Shown here: one piece after another, positions 1 through 9,711 of the stretch
How the letters are laid out: each line of letters opens with the position of its first letter
How positions within the stretch are numbered: the first letter of the stretch is position 1
Origin: Elusimicrobium sp.
GTDB lineage: Bacteria > Elusimicrobiota > Elusimicrobia > Elusimicrobiales > Elusimicrobiaceae
Direction: 5' to 3'
Assembly (NCBI GenBank): GCA_015062115.1
Contig: SUVG01000008.1
Coordinates: 1-64,000, forward strand
Length of the DNA stretch: 64,000 nt
Notes under the pieces: model-generated
Told to the model about the DNA's origin: nothing
What the model saw: only the letters and a program-made list of their open reading frames with translations
The model's database searches: none
Position numbers and translations under genes: made by a program

Positions 1-932
1 ACCTTATTTTTAGGCCCGCGAAATATGCGCGTAAGCGAGGACGGGGAATTTTCCTGGATAGATGTTACCCCGGAACCGGAAGCCTTTGATAATTTGTGGG
101 CTTACCGGTTATTCCCTGCAGAAAAAAAATTAACCGGCAAAGGTGTAACCGTGGCCGTGGCGGACAGCGGCATTATGTCCCACCCCGAATTTAACGGTAA
201 AAATATTCAAGGACAAGATTTTACCATGTCCGGTTTTATTACGGATATCAAAAATCACGGTACCGGTGTGGCGGGGGTTATCGGTGCGCGCGGACTTCGT
301 TTTACCGGGATAGCCCCAAACGCGGCAATTCTTGTTTATAAAATCGACGACGGGAGCCGTTTGGTCGGCCCGCAGGCGTCCGCTTCGGCACTCAACGCTA
401 TTTTCGACTACAACCAACAAAACCCGAATCAAAAAATTGCCGTGGTTAATTTAAGTTATGGTGCTTCGGGCGGGGGGAGTGTTCCGCTTACAAATGCCAT
501 CAACCGTTTGCACGATTCGGGCGTTGTGATTGTCTGCCCGGCGGGAAACGACGGTTTCCCGGGAGTACATTATCCCGCTATCTGGATACCACTTTGGCAG
601 TCGGTGCTTTGGCGAGCGATCAACGCAATGTATATTCCCACTCCTCCTTCGGCCCGCAACTTGACTTTATTGCTCCCGGGGATCGTGTGTACACCACTTC
701 TAATGACGGCGGCTACACTTTGATGAGCGGTTCTTCTGTGGCGGCGGGTTTTGTCAGCGCGGCGGCGGCCTTGGCGGTGGAAGGTTTCAAAAATAAACAC
801 GGACGCTACCCCACGGTAAGCGAAGTGAAAGAAGTGTTAAAATCCGTTAGCGAAAAATTAGCCGGTGTGCCCGACCTTAAACAAGGAAACGGAATCATCA
901 ATGTAAGAAAGTTGGAAGAAAAGTTTAGGTAG
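1..932 (+). pseudogene. S8 (subtilisin-like) serine protease, frameshifted; 5' end outside window
   Basis: Subtilase domain split over two reading frames. Frame 1 is open from base 1 (no stop before the ATG at 25), so the true start probably lies upstream. It carries the Asp motif VAVADSGI, the His motif HGTGVAGV and the oxyanion Asn region CPAGNDG. Near bases 575-585 the similarity moves to frame 3, which continues LDTTLAVGALAS and holds the Ser motif SGSSVAAG (near base 733; the usual GTSMA is altered to GSSVA). One lost base explains the shift. All catalytic parts exist, so either the gene is freshly broken or this is a sequencing error. Probably an exported protease; substrate unknown. 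Confidence 0.85.
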
Positions 933-953
933 TTAAAAAGTCCCAACGGTTGA

Positions 954-997
954 TAGGCCTTTAGACCCTGTTTTTTAAGAAAAAAGTTTTTTACAAT
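954..997 (+). promoter_or_regulatory. Inverted-repeat operator and promoter, site a
   Basis: TAGGCCTTTAGACCCTGTTT at 954-973 matches the element found at four other loci (GGYC-N4-GRCC). It runs into a weak -35 (CTGTTT 968-973 or TGTTTT 969-974), followed 17-18 bp later by a -10 TACAAT at 992-997. The downstream gene is the secreted orphan at 1026, which has its own GGAG ribosome site. A further AGTCCC half-site lies upstream. Confidence 0.5.
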
Positions 998-1025
998 ACT
1001 CAATAGATTCTAATTTGGAGAAATT

Positions 1026-1727
1026 ATGAACAAAAAAATTTTATGTGCTGTGTTGTTTTGCTTAACTGCCCCGTTGTGGGGGGCGCAAACCGAATCTCTT
1101 TCCTGCGCGGTAGAACGGGCTGCCTTCCAAGCCAAGCAGGAAAAAATTTCCCTCAAACAGGAAGCTCATGCCCATTTTGCGACGGCCGCGGATTTTTATT
1201 CCCAAACGCGTGTGGGGGAATATGTAGATTCTCTCGTTTCGGAACAGGTTTTCAAATCTGTCGGCCCGGAAAACAGCGATTTGGTTTGGCAGGTGGTATC
1301 CGTCCATGTCCCGCAAGAAGCTTATGAAGCATGTTGGACGGCTCTTGATAAAATGGGAAAATTAAATTTTTCTGCCAACCGTCGTGCCGTAAACGGCAAG
1401 ATAAAAGAAAGCCATAACTTGGATACTCATACCTTCCGTTGGAAAGAAATTGTTTATCGGTTGGAAGGGACAGGTTCCCATCTTTTTTCCATAAAAGCCC
1501 CGTTGGACGGTAATGTGTTGCATGGGGCTCACTCCGCCGATAAATGGGCGAAGTCTTTTCAAATTACTTTTTGTGCCGATGTAAAAGGGAAGCCCCGCGG
1601 TGAAATGTTCCAAACCTTAAAAAAGGTTTCTCCGCCGTTGCTGACCTTGGAAGAAAAATCTGTTTCCGGCTCTTTTGAAAAGCACGAAACCATTGTGAAA
1701 GAAATTTCCTTGGCTTGGCCTTTTTAG
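1026..1727 (+). CDS. Secreted protein of unknown function, 233 aa
   Basis: Starts at ATG 1026 behind TTGGAGAAATT. The first 20 residues are a Sec signal peptide (basic MNKK, hydrophobic core, likely cleavage after LWGA). The mature part is about 213 residues, mixed charge, with Cys residues near positions 27, 103 and 184 that could form disulfides in the periplasm. No family is recognised. It shares with four other exported proteins in this window an inverted-repeat operator upstream (site a), so it probably belongs to the same regulon. Single gene; the next gene follows after 50 bases without a clear terminator. Confidence 0.75.
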   Translation: MNKKILCAVLFCLTAPLWGAQTESLSCAVERAAFQAKQEKISLKQEAHAHFATAADFYSQTRVGEYVDSLVSEQVFKSVGPENSDLVWQVVSVHVPQEAYEACWTALDKMGKLNFSANRRAVNGKIKESHNLDTHTFRWKEIVYRLEGTGSHLFSIKAPLDGNVLHGAHSADKWAKSFQITFCADVKGKPRGEMFQTLKKVSPPLLTLEEKSVSGSFEKHETIVKEISLAWPF

Positions 1728-1779
1728 TTTTTCTCGCAACGGGTTAGAAAAAGATTTCCCTTTTTGGTAAAATAATAAT

Positions 1780-2274
1780 ATGAACGAAAATTCTATGTAT
1801 CACGATTATGATGTGCCGCAGGATTTACAATTTAAGACGGCCGATATTATCCGCATGGGCGGATTGGATTGTTCTGCCAAACTAAGCACAAAATATTTCG
1901 AAGATATCTTTGCCGCGCCGAATAAAATTACCCAAGTATCGGTGGAACTTTCGTTTTCTGTTGCCAGCAAAGAAATACTGGTTCGCGGCAAAATAAACGG
2001 CGAGCGCGAAGTGGAATGTGCCCGTTGTTTACAGAGGGAAACCCAGCCTTTTGGCGAAGAATTTTTGGAAACCTATAGCATCAAGGGCGAAATAATTGAT
2101 ATAATGTTACTTGTGCGGCAAACGCTTGCGTTGACCGAAGATATCCGTTTTCTGTGTAAGCCCGATTGCAAAGGTTTATGTTCTCTTTGCGGGCAAAATT
2201 TGAATATCGCTTCGTGCGATTGCAAGCCGGAAAACTTGTCGCCCTTTGCAGCATTAAAAGGAAAATTTAAGTAA
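1780..2274 (+). CDS. yceD: DUF177/YceD-family protein
   Basis: 164-residue protein of the DUF177 (YceD) family, which sits next to rpmF in most bacteria and has been linked to 23S rRNA/ribosome assembly. The family signature is visible as ECARCLQRE in the middle and a cysteine-rich tail (CKPDCKGLCSLCGQNLN, then CDC) that likely binds a metal. It lies 41 bases before rpmF, in the canonical yceD-rpmF-plsX order. The ribosome site is weak; a second ATG at 1795 is an alternative start. Confidence 0.85.
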   Translation: MNENSMYHDYDVPQDLQFKTADIIRMGGLDCSAKLSTKYFEDIFAAPNKITQVSVELSFSVASKEILVRGKINGEREVECARCLQRETQPFGEEFLETYSIKGEIIDIMLLVRQTLALTEDIRFLCKPDCKGLCSLCGQNLNIASCDCKPENLSPFAALKGKFK

Positions 2275-2315
2275 TTAATCTAGCACTTTACTAGAGTAGA
2301 ATAGGAGTATTACCA

Positions 2316-2522
2316 ATGCCGAATCCGAAGAAAAAACACACTCGCTCCCGCCGGGACATGAGAAGATCTCACAACTCTGGGGTAGAACTTCCCCAACTCG
2401 TGGCCTGCCCGAACTGCAAATCTCCCAGACTGCCTCACAACGTCTGCCCGACCTGCGGTTTTTATAAGGACAGAGTGGTAGTGGCCCCTAAAGCCAAAAC
2501 CGAAACCCCCGAAGCCAAATAA
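2316..2522 (+). CDS. rpmF: 50S ribosomal protein L32
   Basis: 68 residues with the typical L32 basic N-terminus (MPNPKKKHTRSRRDMRRSH) and a C-terminal zinc ribbon of the four-cysteine type (CPNC ... CPTC), so this is the zinc-binding form. It is a structural component of the large ribosomal subunit. A clear ribosome site (TAGGAG) precedes the start. The gene is followed after 8 bases by plsX, which suggests co-transcription of ribosome and lipid genes as in many bacteria. Confidence 0.97.
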   Translation: MPNPKKKHTRSRRDMRRSHNSGVELPQLVACPNCKSPRLPHNVCPTCGFYKDRVVVAPKAKTETPEAK

Positions 2523-2530
2523 CACCTGTT

Positions 2531-3574
2531 ATGAAAATAGCCTTGGACGCCTTAGGCGGAGATTACGGCGCAAAACCCAATGTTGAGGGAGCTTTGAAAG
2601 CTGCCAAGAACCTCGGTTTAGAGATTATCTTGGTAGGGGACGAAGCCGTCTTGCGTCGTGAACTTCGCGAACATGGGTATGCGGATATGCCGAAAAATAT
2701 TTCCATTGTCCACGCCCCCGACACCATTGATATGGGTGCAGAACCCGCCAAAGAGTGTCGCAATAAAAAAGGCGCCAGCATTGTGGTATGCGCTAACCTG
2801 GTCCGCAAGGGCCAGGCGGACGCGTTTGTATCCGCCGGGCATTCCGGTGCGGCCATGGTGGCTGCTTTGTTTGGTATGGGGCGCATCAAAGGCGTACAAC
2901 GCCCTGCTATTGCCTCTCCCATGCCCACATATAAAGGGGTAAGTTTGTTGTTAGACGCCGGCGCCAATGCCGATTGCAAACCTATTCACCTTTTGCAATT
3001 TGCCGTCATGGGTTCTGCTTATATGCAGAAAGTTTTTGATATCCCCGCTCCGTCGGTGGGCATTTTGTCTATCGGTGAAGAAGAAACCAAAGGGAACTTT
3101 TTAGTAAAAAACACGATTCCGCATATGCGCGAAATCGGGGTAAACTTTAGAGGTACTTTGGAAGGCCGCGATGTGAACACCGGTGATGCGGATGTAATCG
3201 TTTGTGACGGTTTCGTCGGCAACATCGTTCTAAAAATGGCGGAAGGGTTAGCCAAAACCATGATTAACATGATTAAGCGCGAAGTGAAAAAACGCCCGCT
3301 TGCCATTTTGGGCGCCCTTCTTTCCAAAGGTGCTTTTAAGGCTGTTAAAAATCACACCAACCCCGATTGCTACGGCGGGGCTCCCTTAGTGGGGGTCAAC
3401 GGCGTGGCGATTATCGCTCACGGAAAATCTAACGATTTCGCTATTTATAACGCATTGAAAACGGCCGCTCGCTTGGTGGAAAAAGATTTCATCGGCGATG
3501 TATCCGCTAAAATGGAAGCCCTTAAACCTACTTTCGATGCGATTGAACAAGAAATTCACCAGGAGGAAAACTAA
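2531..3574 (+). CDS. plsX: Phosphate acyltransferase PlsX
   Basis: 347 residues, the usual length. PlsX converts acyl-ACP and phosphate to acyl-phosphate, the first step of the PlsX/PlsY route to phosphatidic acid, as a peripheral membrane enzyme. Family features seen: the N-terminal IALDALGGDYGAKPN, the SAGHSGAAM loop, LLDAGANADCKP and the C-terminal YGGAPLVGVNG segment. The stop codon overlaps fabG by one base (TAATG), which indicates translational coupling within the lipid operon. Confidence 0.97.
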   Translation: MKIALDALGGDYGAKPNVEGALKAAKNLGLEIILVGDEAVLRRELREHGYADMPKNISIVHAPDTIDMGAEPAKECRNKKGASIVVCANLVRKGQADAFVSAGHSGAAMVAALFGMGRIKGVQRPAIASPMPTYKGVSLLLDAGANADCKPIHLLQFAVMGSAYMQKVFDIPAPSVGILSIGEEETKGNFLVKNTIPHMREIGVNFRGTLEGRDVNTGDADVIVCDGFVGNIVLKMAEGLAKTMINMIKREVKKRPLAILGALLSKGAFKAVKNHTNPDCYGGAPLVGVNGVAIIAHGKSNDFAIYNALKTAARLVEKDFIGDVSAKMEALKPTFDAIEQEIHQEEN

Positions 3575-4317
3575 TGGCGGATTTCAAAGGGAAAAATGTA
3601 ATGATTACCGGCGCCACGCGCGGAATCGGCTATGCTTTGGCTGAAGAGTTTGCCAAAGCCGGGGCCAATTTGGCGGTGTGCGGCACAAGTGAAACTGCCC
3701 TTAAAGAAGCGGCCGAAAAACTTTCGGCTTTCGGCGGCAAAGTATATGTGCAAAAGGTAAATGTTGCCAGCAGTGAAGATTGCGATTCTTTTGTGGAAAA
3801 CACTTTTAAGACTTTCGGTTCTTTAGATGTGCTCGTCAACAATGCTGGTATCACGAAAGACAATTTAACCGTCCGCATGAGCGAACAAGATTGGGACGAT
3901 GTAATTGCCGTGAATTTGAAAGGAACGTTTTTAATGTCCAAAGCCGCGCTTAAAGTGATGTTCAAAAAAAGATGCGGCAATGTGGTTAACATTTCTTCCG
4001 TTGTGGGGGAAATGGGTAACCCCGGCCAGGCTAACTATGTGGCCAGTAAAGCGGGCATTATCGGGCTTACCAAAACGCTTGCCAAGGAATTCGGTTCCCG
4101 CGGCGTGCGTGTAAATGCGGTGGCCCCGGGTTTTGTGCAAACCGCTATGACGGACGCCTTACCCGAAGATGTAAAGGCAAAGGCTTTGGAAGCTGTGCCT
4201 CTTAAACGATTTGCAACAACGCAGGATATCGCCAAAGCAGTTATGTTTTTGGCCAGCGAAGACGCCTCGTATATTACGGGGCATGTTCTCGCCGTCAACG
4301 GCGGGCTTTATATTTAG
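3574..4317 (+). CDS. fabG: 3-oxoacyl-ACP reductase FabG
   Basis: 247-residue short-chain dehydrogenase. FabG reduces 3-oxoacyl-ACP with NADPH in fatty-acid elongation. Visible motifs: nucleotide-binding TGATRGIG near residue 11, NNAG near 90, catalytic Ser in NISSVVG, and the YxxxK pair as YVASK. The C-terminal ITGHVLAVNGG is typical of FabG. It starts one base inside the plsX stop and has an AGGAGGA ribosome site within the end of plsX. Confidence 0.96.
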   Translation: MADFKGKNVMITGATRGIGYALAEEFAKAGANLAVCGTSETALKEAAEKLSAFGGKVYVQKVNVASSEDCDSFVENTFKTFGSLDVLVNNAGITKDNLTVRMSEQDWDDVIAVNLKGTFLMSKAALKVMFKKRCGNVVNISSVVGEMGNPGQANYVASKAGIIGLTKTLAKEFGSRGVRVNAVAPGFVQTAMTDALPEDVKAKALEAVPLKRFATTQDIAKAVMFLASEDASYITGHVLAVNGGLYI

Positions 4318-4369
4318 ATTTACATATTGTAAACAAGGGTAAGCCCCTTAAAAATTACGGAGGACTAAA

Positions 4370-4615
4370 ATGTCTGTAGAAAACGTGCAAGAAAGAGTAA
4401 AAAATATTATCGTAGAACAGTTGGGTGTTGAAGCCGACCAAGTGAAACCGGAAGCCCAGTTCGTAAACGATTTGGGTGCCGACTCCTTGGACACGGTAGA
4501 ACTCATCATGGCTTTGGAAGAAGAATTTGATGTTGAAATTCCCGATGAAAAAGCCGAAAAAATCAAAACGGTAGGCGAAGCCATCAGCTATATCGAAGAA
4601 AACGCCAAAAAATAA
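4370..4615 (+). CDS. acpP: Acyl carrier protein
   Basis: 81 residues, acidic. ACP carries growing acyl chains on a phosphopantetheine arm attached to Ser in the motif [12 protein letters not shown] (about residue 40). A GGAGG ribosome site precedes the ATG. It lies between fabG and rnc, a common order (plsX-fabG-acpP-rnc). The gene is read with strongly biased codons, as expected for an abundant protein. Confidence 0.97.
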   Translation: MSVENVQERVKNIIVEQLGVEADQVKPEAQFVNDLGADSLDTVELIMALEEEFDVEIPDEKAEKIKTVGEAISYIEENAKK

Positions 4616-4616
4616 A

Positions 4617-5282
4617 GTGTATACCGGTATTGAAAAAATTATCGGTTACCGCTTTACAAATAAGGATATTTTAAAGGAAGCACTCACTCACAAATCCTAC
4701 GCCGGGGAACGCCGCAGCGCCAAACATAACGAGCGCTTGGAGTTTTTGGGAGACAGTATTTTAGGTGCAATCGTTGCCGATTACATCTATAACCAATGCC
4801 CTCATGTAGAAGAGGGAGTGCTTTCTAAAATAAAATCTAACCTTGTTTCCAGGCGGAACCTGTATCTTTGGGGTAAGCAACTGGGCTTGGGGCAGTATAT
4901 GCTCCTGGGCCACGGGGAATTGGCTACCGGCGGGAGAGAGCGCGACAGTATTATCTCTAACGCGGTGGAAGCCGTTTTGGGTGCTATTTATTTAGATGGC
5001 GGTTATCCGGCGGCGGAGTCCGTGGTGTTGCCGTGGGTTAAAACCCAAGCGCTTACGCAAGATACACGCGATTTTAAGAGTTTGTTGCAAGAGTATTTAC
5101 AAAAAAGAGGGCAACAAACTCCTACTTATGAAGTAATTCAAACCGTTGGGCCGGAACACGACAAAGTGTTTACCGTTCGAGTGAGCCTGGCGGATAAAGA
5201 ACTGGGGGTTGGCAAAGGGCATAACAAAAAAATGGCCGAACAAGCCGCCGCCCAAGATGCTTTTGAACGCATGAAAAAATAG
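4617..5282 (+). CDS. rnc: Ribonuclease III
   Basis: 221 residues. RNase III cuts double-stranded RNA, including rRNA precursors. The N-terminal nuclease domain contains the signature NERLEFLGDSILGAI with catalytic acidic residues, and a second metal-site block NAVEAVLGAIYLDGG. The C-terminal third (from about residue 150) is a dsRNA-binding domain ending in KKMAEQAAAQDAFERM. The likely start is GTG one base after the acpP stop, with no good ribosome site, so expression probably depends on coupling to acpP. Confidence 0.95.
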   Translation: MYTGIEKIIGYRFTNKDILKEALTHKSYAGERRSAKHNERLEFLGDSILGAIVADYIYNQCPHVEEGVLSKIKSNLVSRRNLYLWGKQLGLGQYMLLGHGELATGGRERDSIISNAVEAVLGAIYLDGGYPAAESVVLPWVKTQALTQDTRDFKSLLQEYLQKRGQQTPTYEVIQTVGPEHDKVFTVRVSLADKELGVGKGHNKKMAEQAAAQDAFERMKK

Positions 5283-5295
5283 AAGAGGACGATTT

Positions 5296-7029
5296 ATGCT
5301 CCCTACCAAAAAACCTTCTTCCCGTGTTTCCTTGCAATCGGAAAAGAAAGTGCCGGTTAAGGGTTCCTCTTTGATGGCCAAACCGTGGCTCGTTTTGGCC
5401 TTTATTGCTGCTCTTCCTGTCTTTTTGTTACTCGCTTTTACCTTCAAAAGCGGTTATTCTCCCAGCAGTCGTAAGCCCGGCAAATACGATAAAATTGTTT
5501 CCGTCAAAACTTCCACCGAAATTGCCGACCAAGCCACCGCGGCCTTGCAACGCAAAGATACCCAAACTTTTCTGGATATTCTCCAACAACAAGTAGGGGC
5601 CAATATCAATATGGTAAATGGAAAAGGGGATACCTTGTTGTTGGCAGCAGTATCTATGGGAAATTTAGAAGCCGTACAACAGTTGATTCTCGCCGGGGCT
5701 GATGTAAATAAAAGAAATGCCTTTACAAAAGATACCCCTATCCTCCGCAGCTTATACGGGGATAATGCCGAAATTACGCGCCTCTTGGTTTATTCCGGTG
5801 CGGATATCAATGTGAAGAATAACTATAATCACTCTCCCATGTTTTTGGCTTTGGAAAAACAAAAAGGGGAGTTTATCGATTTGTTCCTTTCCAGCGGTGT
5901 AAAAGAAGGGTTGAATACGGACTATCTTTTCCGTGCCGTTGCCAAGAAAAATTATATGGGTGTACTCGCCATGCTTAAGGGGGGGGTGAAACCCAATGTT
6001 AAAAATACAAAAGGCAATACTCCTTTGATTATTGCCGCATCGCTTGGAGATGTGCCGACGGTTCAATCTTTAATGGCCTACGGAGCTGATGTAAATGCGG
6101 CCAATAACGATGGAAATACGCCCCTTATCTATGCTGCTCGTTACAATCACCCCGGTGTTATTCGCGAGTTATTAAAACCTCAAATGATGCAAGTTCCGTT
6201 AGATGTAAACATGCAAAATAAGTTAGGGCAAACCGCGCTTTATTGGGGGGCGGCTAAAGGGTATGAAGAGGTTGTTCGCCGTTTGCTCGCGGCCGATGCC
6301 GACCCGACCATTTCTGCTAACGACGGGCTAGTGCCTTACATGGTGGCACAAAAAAATAAGCGCGTGCAGGTTTTGCCGTGGTTTGAAAAGAATTTGGTAG
6401 AAGTAAAGAACAGCGTAATTGAGCAGGATAATGCCGCTTTGGCTGCCCAAGCCAAAGCCGAAGGGCGCGAACTGCCCACTCAAACCGAAACCGCTCCCGA
6501 AAAACCCGTTACGGACGACGATATCTTTAAGGCCGCCGCGGAAGGGGACGAAGAACTTGCCGAACGCGTGCTGGATCAAAATAAAGCCGTTGTGTTTAAT
6601 AAGAACAAAGCAGGCGATACGCCCCTGTTGGTTGCCGTATTAAACGGAAAAACGAATATGGTAGATTTTTTGTTGGATAACGGTTCTCGCTTATTTGATG
6701 CTTCGGGCAGAGGAAATGTTTTCCATATTGCGGTTACCAATAACGATATGGTTATGTTGAAACATTTGGTGGCCCAAGCCCGTCGGGAAGGGCGCTTGGC
6801 CATGATGCTTGAATATAAGGCTCGCCGCCCCGGTCAAAAACAAACTTTTACTCCTCTCGGTTTTGCCGCTTTAGATTGCAACCGGGAAATGTATAAGTAC
6901 TTGGTTTCCATGGGTGCCAAACCGGGAACTCTTACCAACGGACAAAACTTGCTGGGCTTTGAATCTCCCGCTGATTTAATGGCCAAATGTAAGGCAAAAC
7001 CGACAGCGGCCAAGACGCTTAAAAAATAA
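5296..7029 (+). CDS. Membrane-anchored ankyrin-repeat protein
   Basis: 577 residues. A short basic cytoplasmic tail is followed by one membrane segment (about residues 33-53, LVLAFIAALPVFLLLAF) and a long exported part made of ankyrin repeats, recognisable as NGKGDTLLLAAVSMGNLEAV, NTKGNTPLIIAASLGDV, NNDGNTPLIYAARYNH and KAGDTPLLVAVLNGKT. An Ala/Glu/Pro-rich linker separates two repeat blocks near residue 400. Ankyrin arrays bind proteins; the partner is unknown. It follows rnc by 13 bases and ends at a strong hairpin terminator, so it may close the lipid/rnc operon. Confidence 0.85.
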   Translation: MLPTKKPSSRVSLQSEKKVPVKGSSLMAKPWLVLAFIAALPVFLLLAFTFKSGYSPSSRKPGKYDKIVSVKTSTEIADQATAALQRKDTQTFLDILQQQVGANINMVNGKGDTLLLAAVSMGNLEAVQQLILAGADVNKRNAFTKDTPILRSLYGDNAEITRLLVYSGADINVKNNYNHSPMFLALEKQKGEFIDLFLSSGVKEGLNTDYLFRAVAKKNYMGVLAMLKGGVKPNVKNTKGNTPLIIAASLGDVPTVQSLMAYGADVNAANNDGNTPLIYAARYNHPGVIRELLKPQMMQVPLDVNMQNKLGQTALYWGAAKGYEEVVRRLLAADADPTISANDGLVPYMVAQKNKRVQVLPWFEKNLVEVKNSVIEQDNAALAAQAKAEGRELPTQTETAPEKPVTDDDIFKAAAEGDEELAERVLDQNKAVVFNKNKAGDTPLLVAVLNGKTNMVDFLLDNGSRLFDASGRGNVFHIAVTNNDMVMLKHLVAQARREGRLAMMLEYKARRPGQKQTFTPLGFAALDCNREMYKYLVSMGAKPGTLTNGQNLLGFESPADLMAKCKAKPTAAKTLKK

Positions 7030-7041
7030 CCGATTTTAGAT

Positions 7042-7081
7042 AAAAAAAGGACATAAGAAAATTTCTTATGTCCTTTTTTTT
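7042..7081 (+). terminator. Bidirectional intrinsic terminator
   Basis: Perfect inverted repeat AAGGACATAAGAAA/TTTCTTATGTCCTT with an A-run on the left and a T-run on the right. It ends the ankyrin gene on the plus strand and the small membrane protein gene (7093-7404) on the minus strand. Confidence 0.9.
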
Positions 7082-7092
7082 ACAATCTTTTT

Positions 7093-7404
7093 TTATGCTT
7101 CCAGGCGGATAATGATGTAAATAATCAGCGTAAGGGCGGTTGTAATTCCCGTCAGCCACCAAGTCAGTTTCCAAGTAAATCCTGCACAAAGCAAAATAAT
7201 AAAAGAGATAAACCCTACTAACAGGCCGCCTAATAAGGCTATCAAAATCAAAAAGGGAATTGTCAGCCCGGGGCCCATTTCTCCGCTGCCGATCGTCATG
7301 GTTACCAAGGAATAAATCATCGCCAGCAGGCAGGTGGTACATACGCCCAAAGCCGGGAAACACGCCCCACCGAGGGCTTGTAGTAGTCTCGTAATAAAAG
7401 TCAT
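7093..7404 (-). CDS. Small membrane protein of unknown function
   Basis: 103 residues when read from the ATG at 7404, which has a good GGAGAAGG ribosome site; the open frame extends to a TTG at 7416 but that codon lies inside the ribosome site. Three hydrophobic stretches (about 10-35, 42-70 and 75-100) predict an integral membrane protein. No family recognised. It lies downstream of infB on the same strand but is separated by a terminator, so it is probably expressed separately or by read-through. Confidence 0.6.
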   Translation of the reverse strand: MTFITRLLQALGGACFPALGVCTTCLLAMIYSLVTMTIGSGEMGPGLTIPFLILIALLGGLLVGFISFIILLCAGFTWKLTWWLTGITTALTLIIYIIIRLEA

Positions 7405-7418
7405 TTCCTTCTCCAAAT

Positions 7419-7453
7419 AAAAATGCCCTATGCCGAAGCATAGGGCATTTTTA
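7419..7453 (-). terminator. Terminator of the rimP-nusA-infB operon
   Basis: Stem AAAATGCCCTATGC/GCATAGGGCATTTT with a four-base loop (CGAA as written on plus) directly after the infB stop; the T-run works on both strands. Confidence 0.85.
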
Positions 7454-7458
7454 TGAGA

Positions 7459-9711
7459 TTACATTGTAATGCGTCTGGTTACATTATCCTTGCGGAAGCA
7501 CTCAATGGTGTCGCCTTCGGCAACGCCTTTGAAGCCTTCAATCAGGATACCGCACTCATAGCCTTTTTCCACTTCTTTTACATCGTCTTTGAAGCGTTTA
7601 AGGCCCCCGATTTTACCATGGCCCACTTCGGTACCGTTGCGTTTAATGCGCACTTCGTACCCGCGAATCATGGTACCCGATTCTACAAACGAACCGGAAA
7701 TCAAACCGGAACTGAGTTTCATTACTTTGCGAATTGTTGCCGTGCCCACGACTGTTTCCACCACATCGGGTTCCAACAACCCTTCCATGGCGGCTTTGAT
7801 ATCTTCCAATAATTCAAAGATAATCGTGTAGCGGCGGATTTCGATGCCTTCGCGTTCGGCTTCGGCTTGCGCTTTGTGTTCCACATCTACATGGAAACCG
7901 ATAACAACCGCGTTAGAGGCTTTGGCGAGCAAAATGTCGGACTCGTTGACATTACCGGGAGCGGAAAGGATAATATCCACTTCCACTTCGTCGGACGGAA
8001 TACGCAAGAGCGCATCTTTAATGGCTTCGATAGAACCTTGCACGTCGGCCTTCAAGATAAGGCTGAGTTTTTTGACAGTGTTTCCGTTTTCGTCGTTTTT
8101 AGCCAGGTTCATCAAAGACACTTGCTTGCGGTGGGCCTGCGAGTCTTCTTTTTGGGCCAATTTGCGTTTTTCGGCCGCGTAGCGGGCTTCTTTTTCACTC
8201 GGCATAATGTAGAGAGTATCCCCTACTTGCGGCGGTTCGCCGTTGATACCTAAAATTTCAGCCGGAACGCTGGGGCCGATTTTTTGATAGCGTTGGGAAT
8301 TTTCATCAATAAGCGCGCGGATACGGCCGGAGTTTGTGCCTACGATAAAAGGATCGCCCACTTTCATGGTGCCTTTTTGTACCAGTACTGTAGCCACTAC
8401 ACCGCGTTTGTTATCGCGTTTACTTTCCAAAATAACACCCACGCCGGGTCTGTCCGGGTTGGCTTTCAGTTCCATCATTTCGGCTTGCAGCGCAATCATT
8501 TCCAAAAGTTTATCAATGTTGATATTCTTTTTGGCGGAAATTTCTACGAAAATGGTGGTACCTTGCCACTCTTCGGGCACAAGTCCGCGGGCGGCTAAAT
8601 CTTGTTTAACGCGGTCTACATTGGCGCCGGGCAAGTCGATTTTATTAACGGCCACGATAATCGGGGCACCGGCAGCCTTAGCGTGTTCCATGGCTTCTAC
8701 CGTTTGGGGCATGATGCCGTCCGTAGCGGAGACAACAAGCACTACAATATCGGTAGCTTGGGCACCGCGGGCACGCATAGCGGTAAAGGCTTCGTGACCG
8801 GGGGTATCCAAGAAGGTAAGGGTGCCGCGCGGAGTTTTTACGCGGTACGCACCAATGTGCTGGGTAATAGCGCCCGCTTCTCCGGCTACTACATTAGATT
8901 TGCGGATAGCGTCGAGCAAACTGGTTTTACCATGGTCCACGTGACCCATAATGGTGATGACAGGGCTTCTGGGTTGCAAGGAGGCCGGGTCGTCTTGGGT
9001 ATCCATAAGGGCCAAGGTTTCTTGGTTCAAATCTTCTTCTACAAGTTCTGCCTTAAAACCGCAATCGTCCACGATTAGTTCAATCATGTCTTTTTCCAAC
9101 CGTTGGTTAATGGTAGCGAAAATGCCCATCATCATCAATTTTTTAATAAAGTCATTGGTTTTGATGTTCATTTTTTCAGCCAATTCTTTTACGGTCGGTT
9201 GCCCCACAATGCGAATTACTTTTTCGTCTTTTTTGGGGGCCTGCGGTTGAACGGGCTTTTGCTGGCCGTGACGGTTGGTGTTAGCCGGGTGTTGCGGCCG
9301 ATTTTCCTGCGGTTGAGCCGCGGGCTTGGGCGCAGGTTGCGGGGCCGGGGCCGGTTTCGGTTCGTTGACGGGAGCCGGTTGCGGCTTGGGTGCAGGTTGT
9401 TGGGCCGGGGCCGGTTTTACTTCCGGCTTCGGCGCTTCTTGCACCGCAGGGGCGGCTTGTTGCACCGGCTGAACGGATTGTTGTTCCGTTTTTTCTTCTA
9501 CAACTGGACTCTCTGCTTTTTTAGTAGCCGCTTTTTTGGTAGCGGTTACTTTTTTGGCCGTGGTCTTTTTGGCGGCGGTTTTGGTAGCCGTCGTTTTTTT
9601 AGCGGTTGTTTTTTTAGTCGCGGCGGTTTTGGCCGTGGCTTTTTTGGCAGCCGGCTTTTTCTTGGCAGTAGATTCTTCTTCGGTATTAGTTGTTTTCTTG
9701 GTTGTCGTCAT
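7459..9711 (-). CDS. infB: Translation initiation factor IF-2
   Basis: 750 residues. IF-2 is the GTPase that places initiator tRNA on the ribosome. Residues 1-66 are a lysine/alanine/threonine-rich tract with KKATAKK- and KTTAKK-type units resembling eukaryotic/bacterial histone H1-like tails, and 85-135 are Pro/Ala/Gln-rich. An IF2_N module follows (about 165-220). The GTPase domain has G1 GHVDHGKT at 256-263, then DTPGHEAF and NKID, followed by the beta-barrel domains II-IV. The start overlaps the nusA end by 26 bases, so the two are translationally coupled. Confidence 0.97.
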   Translation of the reverse strand: MTTTKKTTNTEEESTAKKKPAAKKATAKTAATKKTTAKKTTATKTAAKKTTAKKVTATKKAATKKAESPVVEEKTEQQSVQPVQQAAPAVQEAPKPEVKPAPAQQPAPKPQPAPVNEPKPAPAPQPAPKPAAQPQENRPQHPANTNRHGQQKPVQPQAPKKDEKVIRIVGQPTVKELAEKMNIKTNDFIKKLMMMGIFATINQRLEKDMIELIVDDCGFKAELVEEDLNQETLALMDTQDDPASLQPRSPVITIMGHVDHGKTSLLDAIRKSNVVAGEAGAITQHIGAYRVKTPRGTLTFLDTPGHEAFTAMRARGAQATDIVVLVVSATDGIMPQTVEAMEHAKAAGAPIIVAVNKIDLPGANVDRVKQDLAARGLVPEEWQGTTIFVEISAKKNINIDKLLEMIALQAEMMELKANPDRPGVGVILESKRDNKRGVVATVLVQKGTMKVGDPFIVGTNSGRIRALIDENSQRYQKIGPSVPAEILGINGEPPQVGDTLYIMPSEKEARYAAEKRKLAQKEDSQAHRKQVSLMNLAKNDENGNTVKKLSLILKADVQGSIEAIKDALLRIPSDEVEVDIILSAPGNVNESDILLAKASNAVVIGFHVDVEHKAQAEAEREGIEIRRYTIIFELLEDIKAAMEGLLEPDVVETVVGTATIRKVMKLSSGLISGSFVESGTMIRGYEVRIKRNGTEVGHGKIGGLKRFKDDVKEVEKGYECGILIEGFKGVAEGDTIECFRKDNVTRRITM

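Noticed and set aside
7019-7441. 140-codon minus-strand open frame
   Set aside because: Different frame of the small membrane-protein gene 7093-7404; starts inside the infB terminator.
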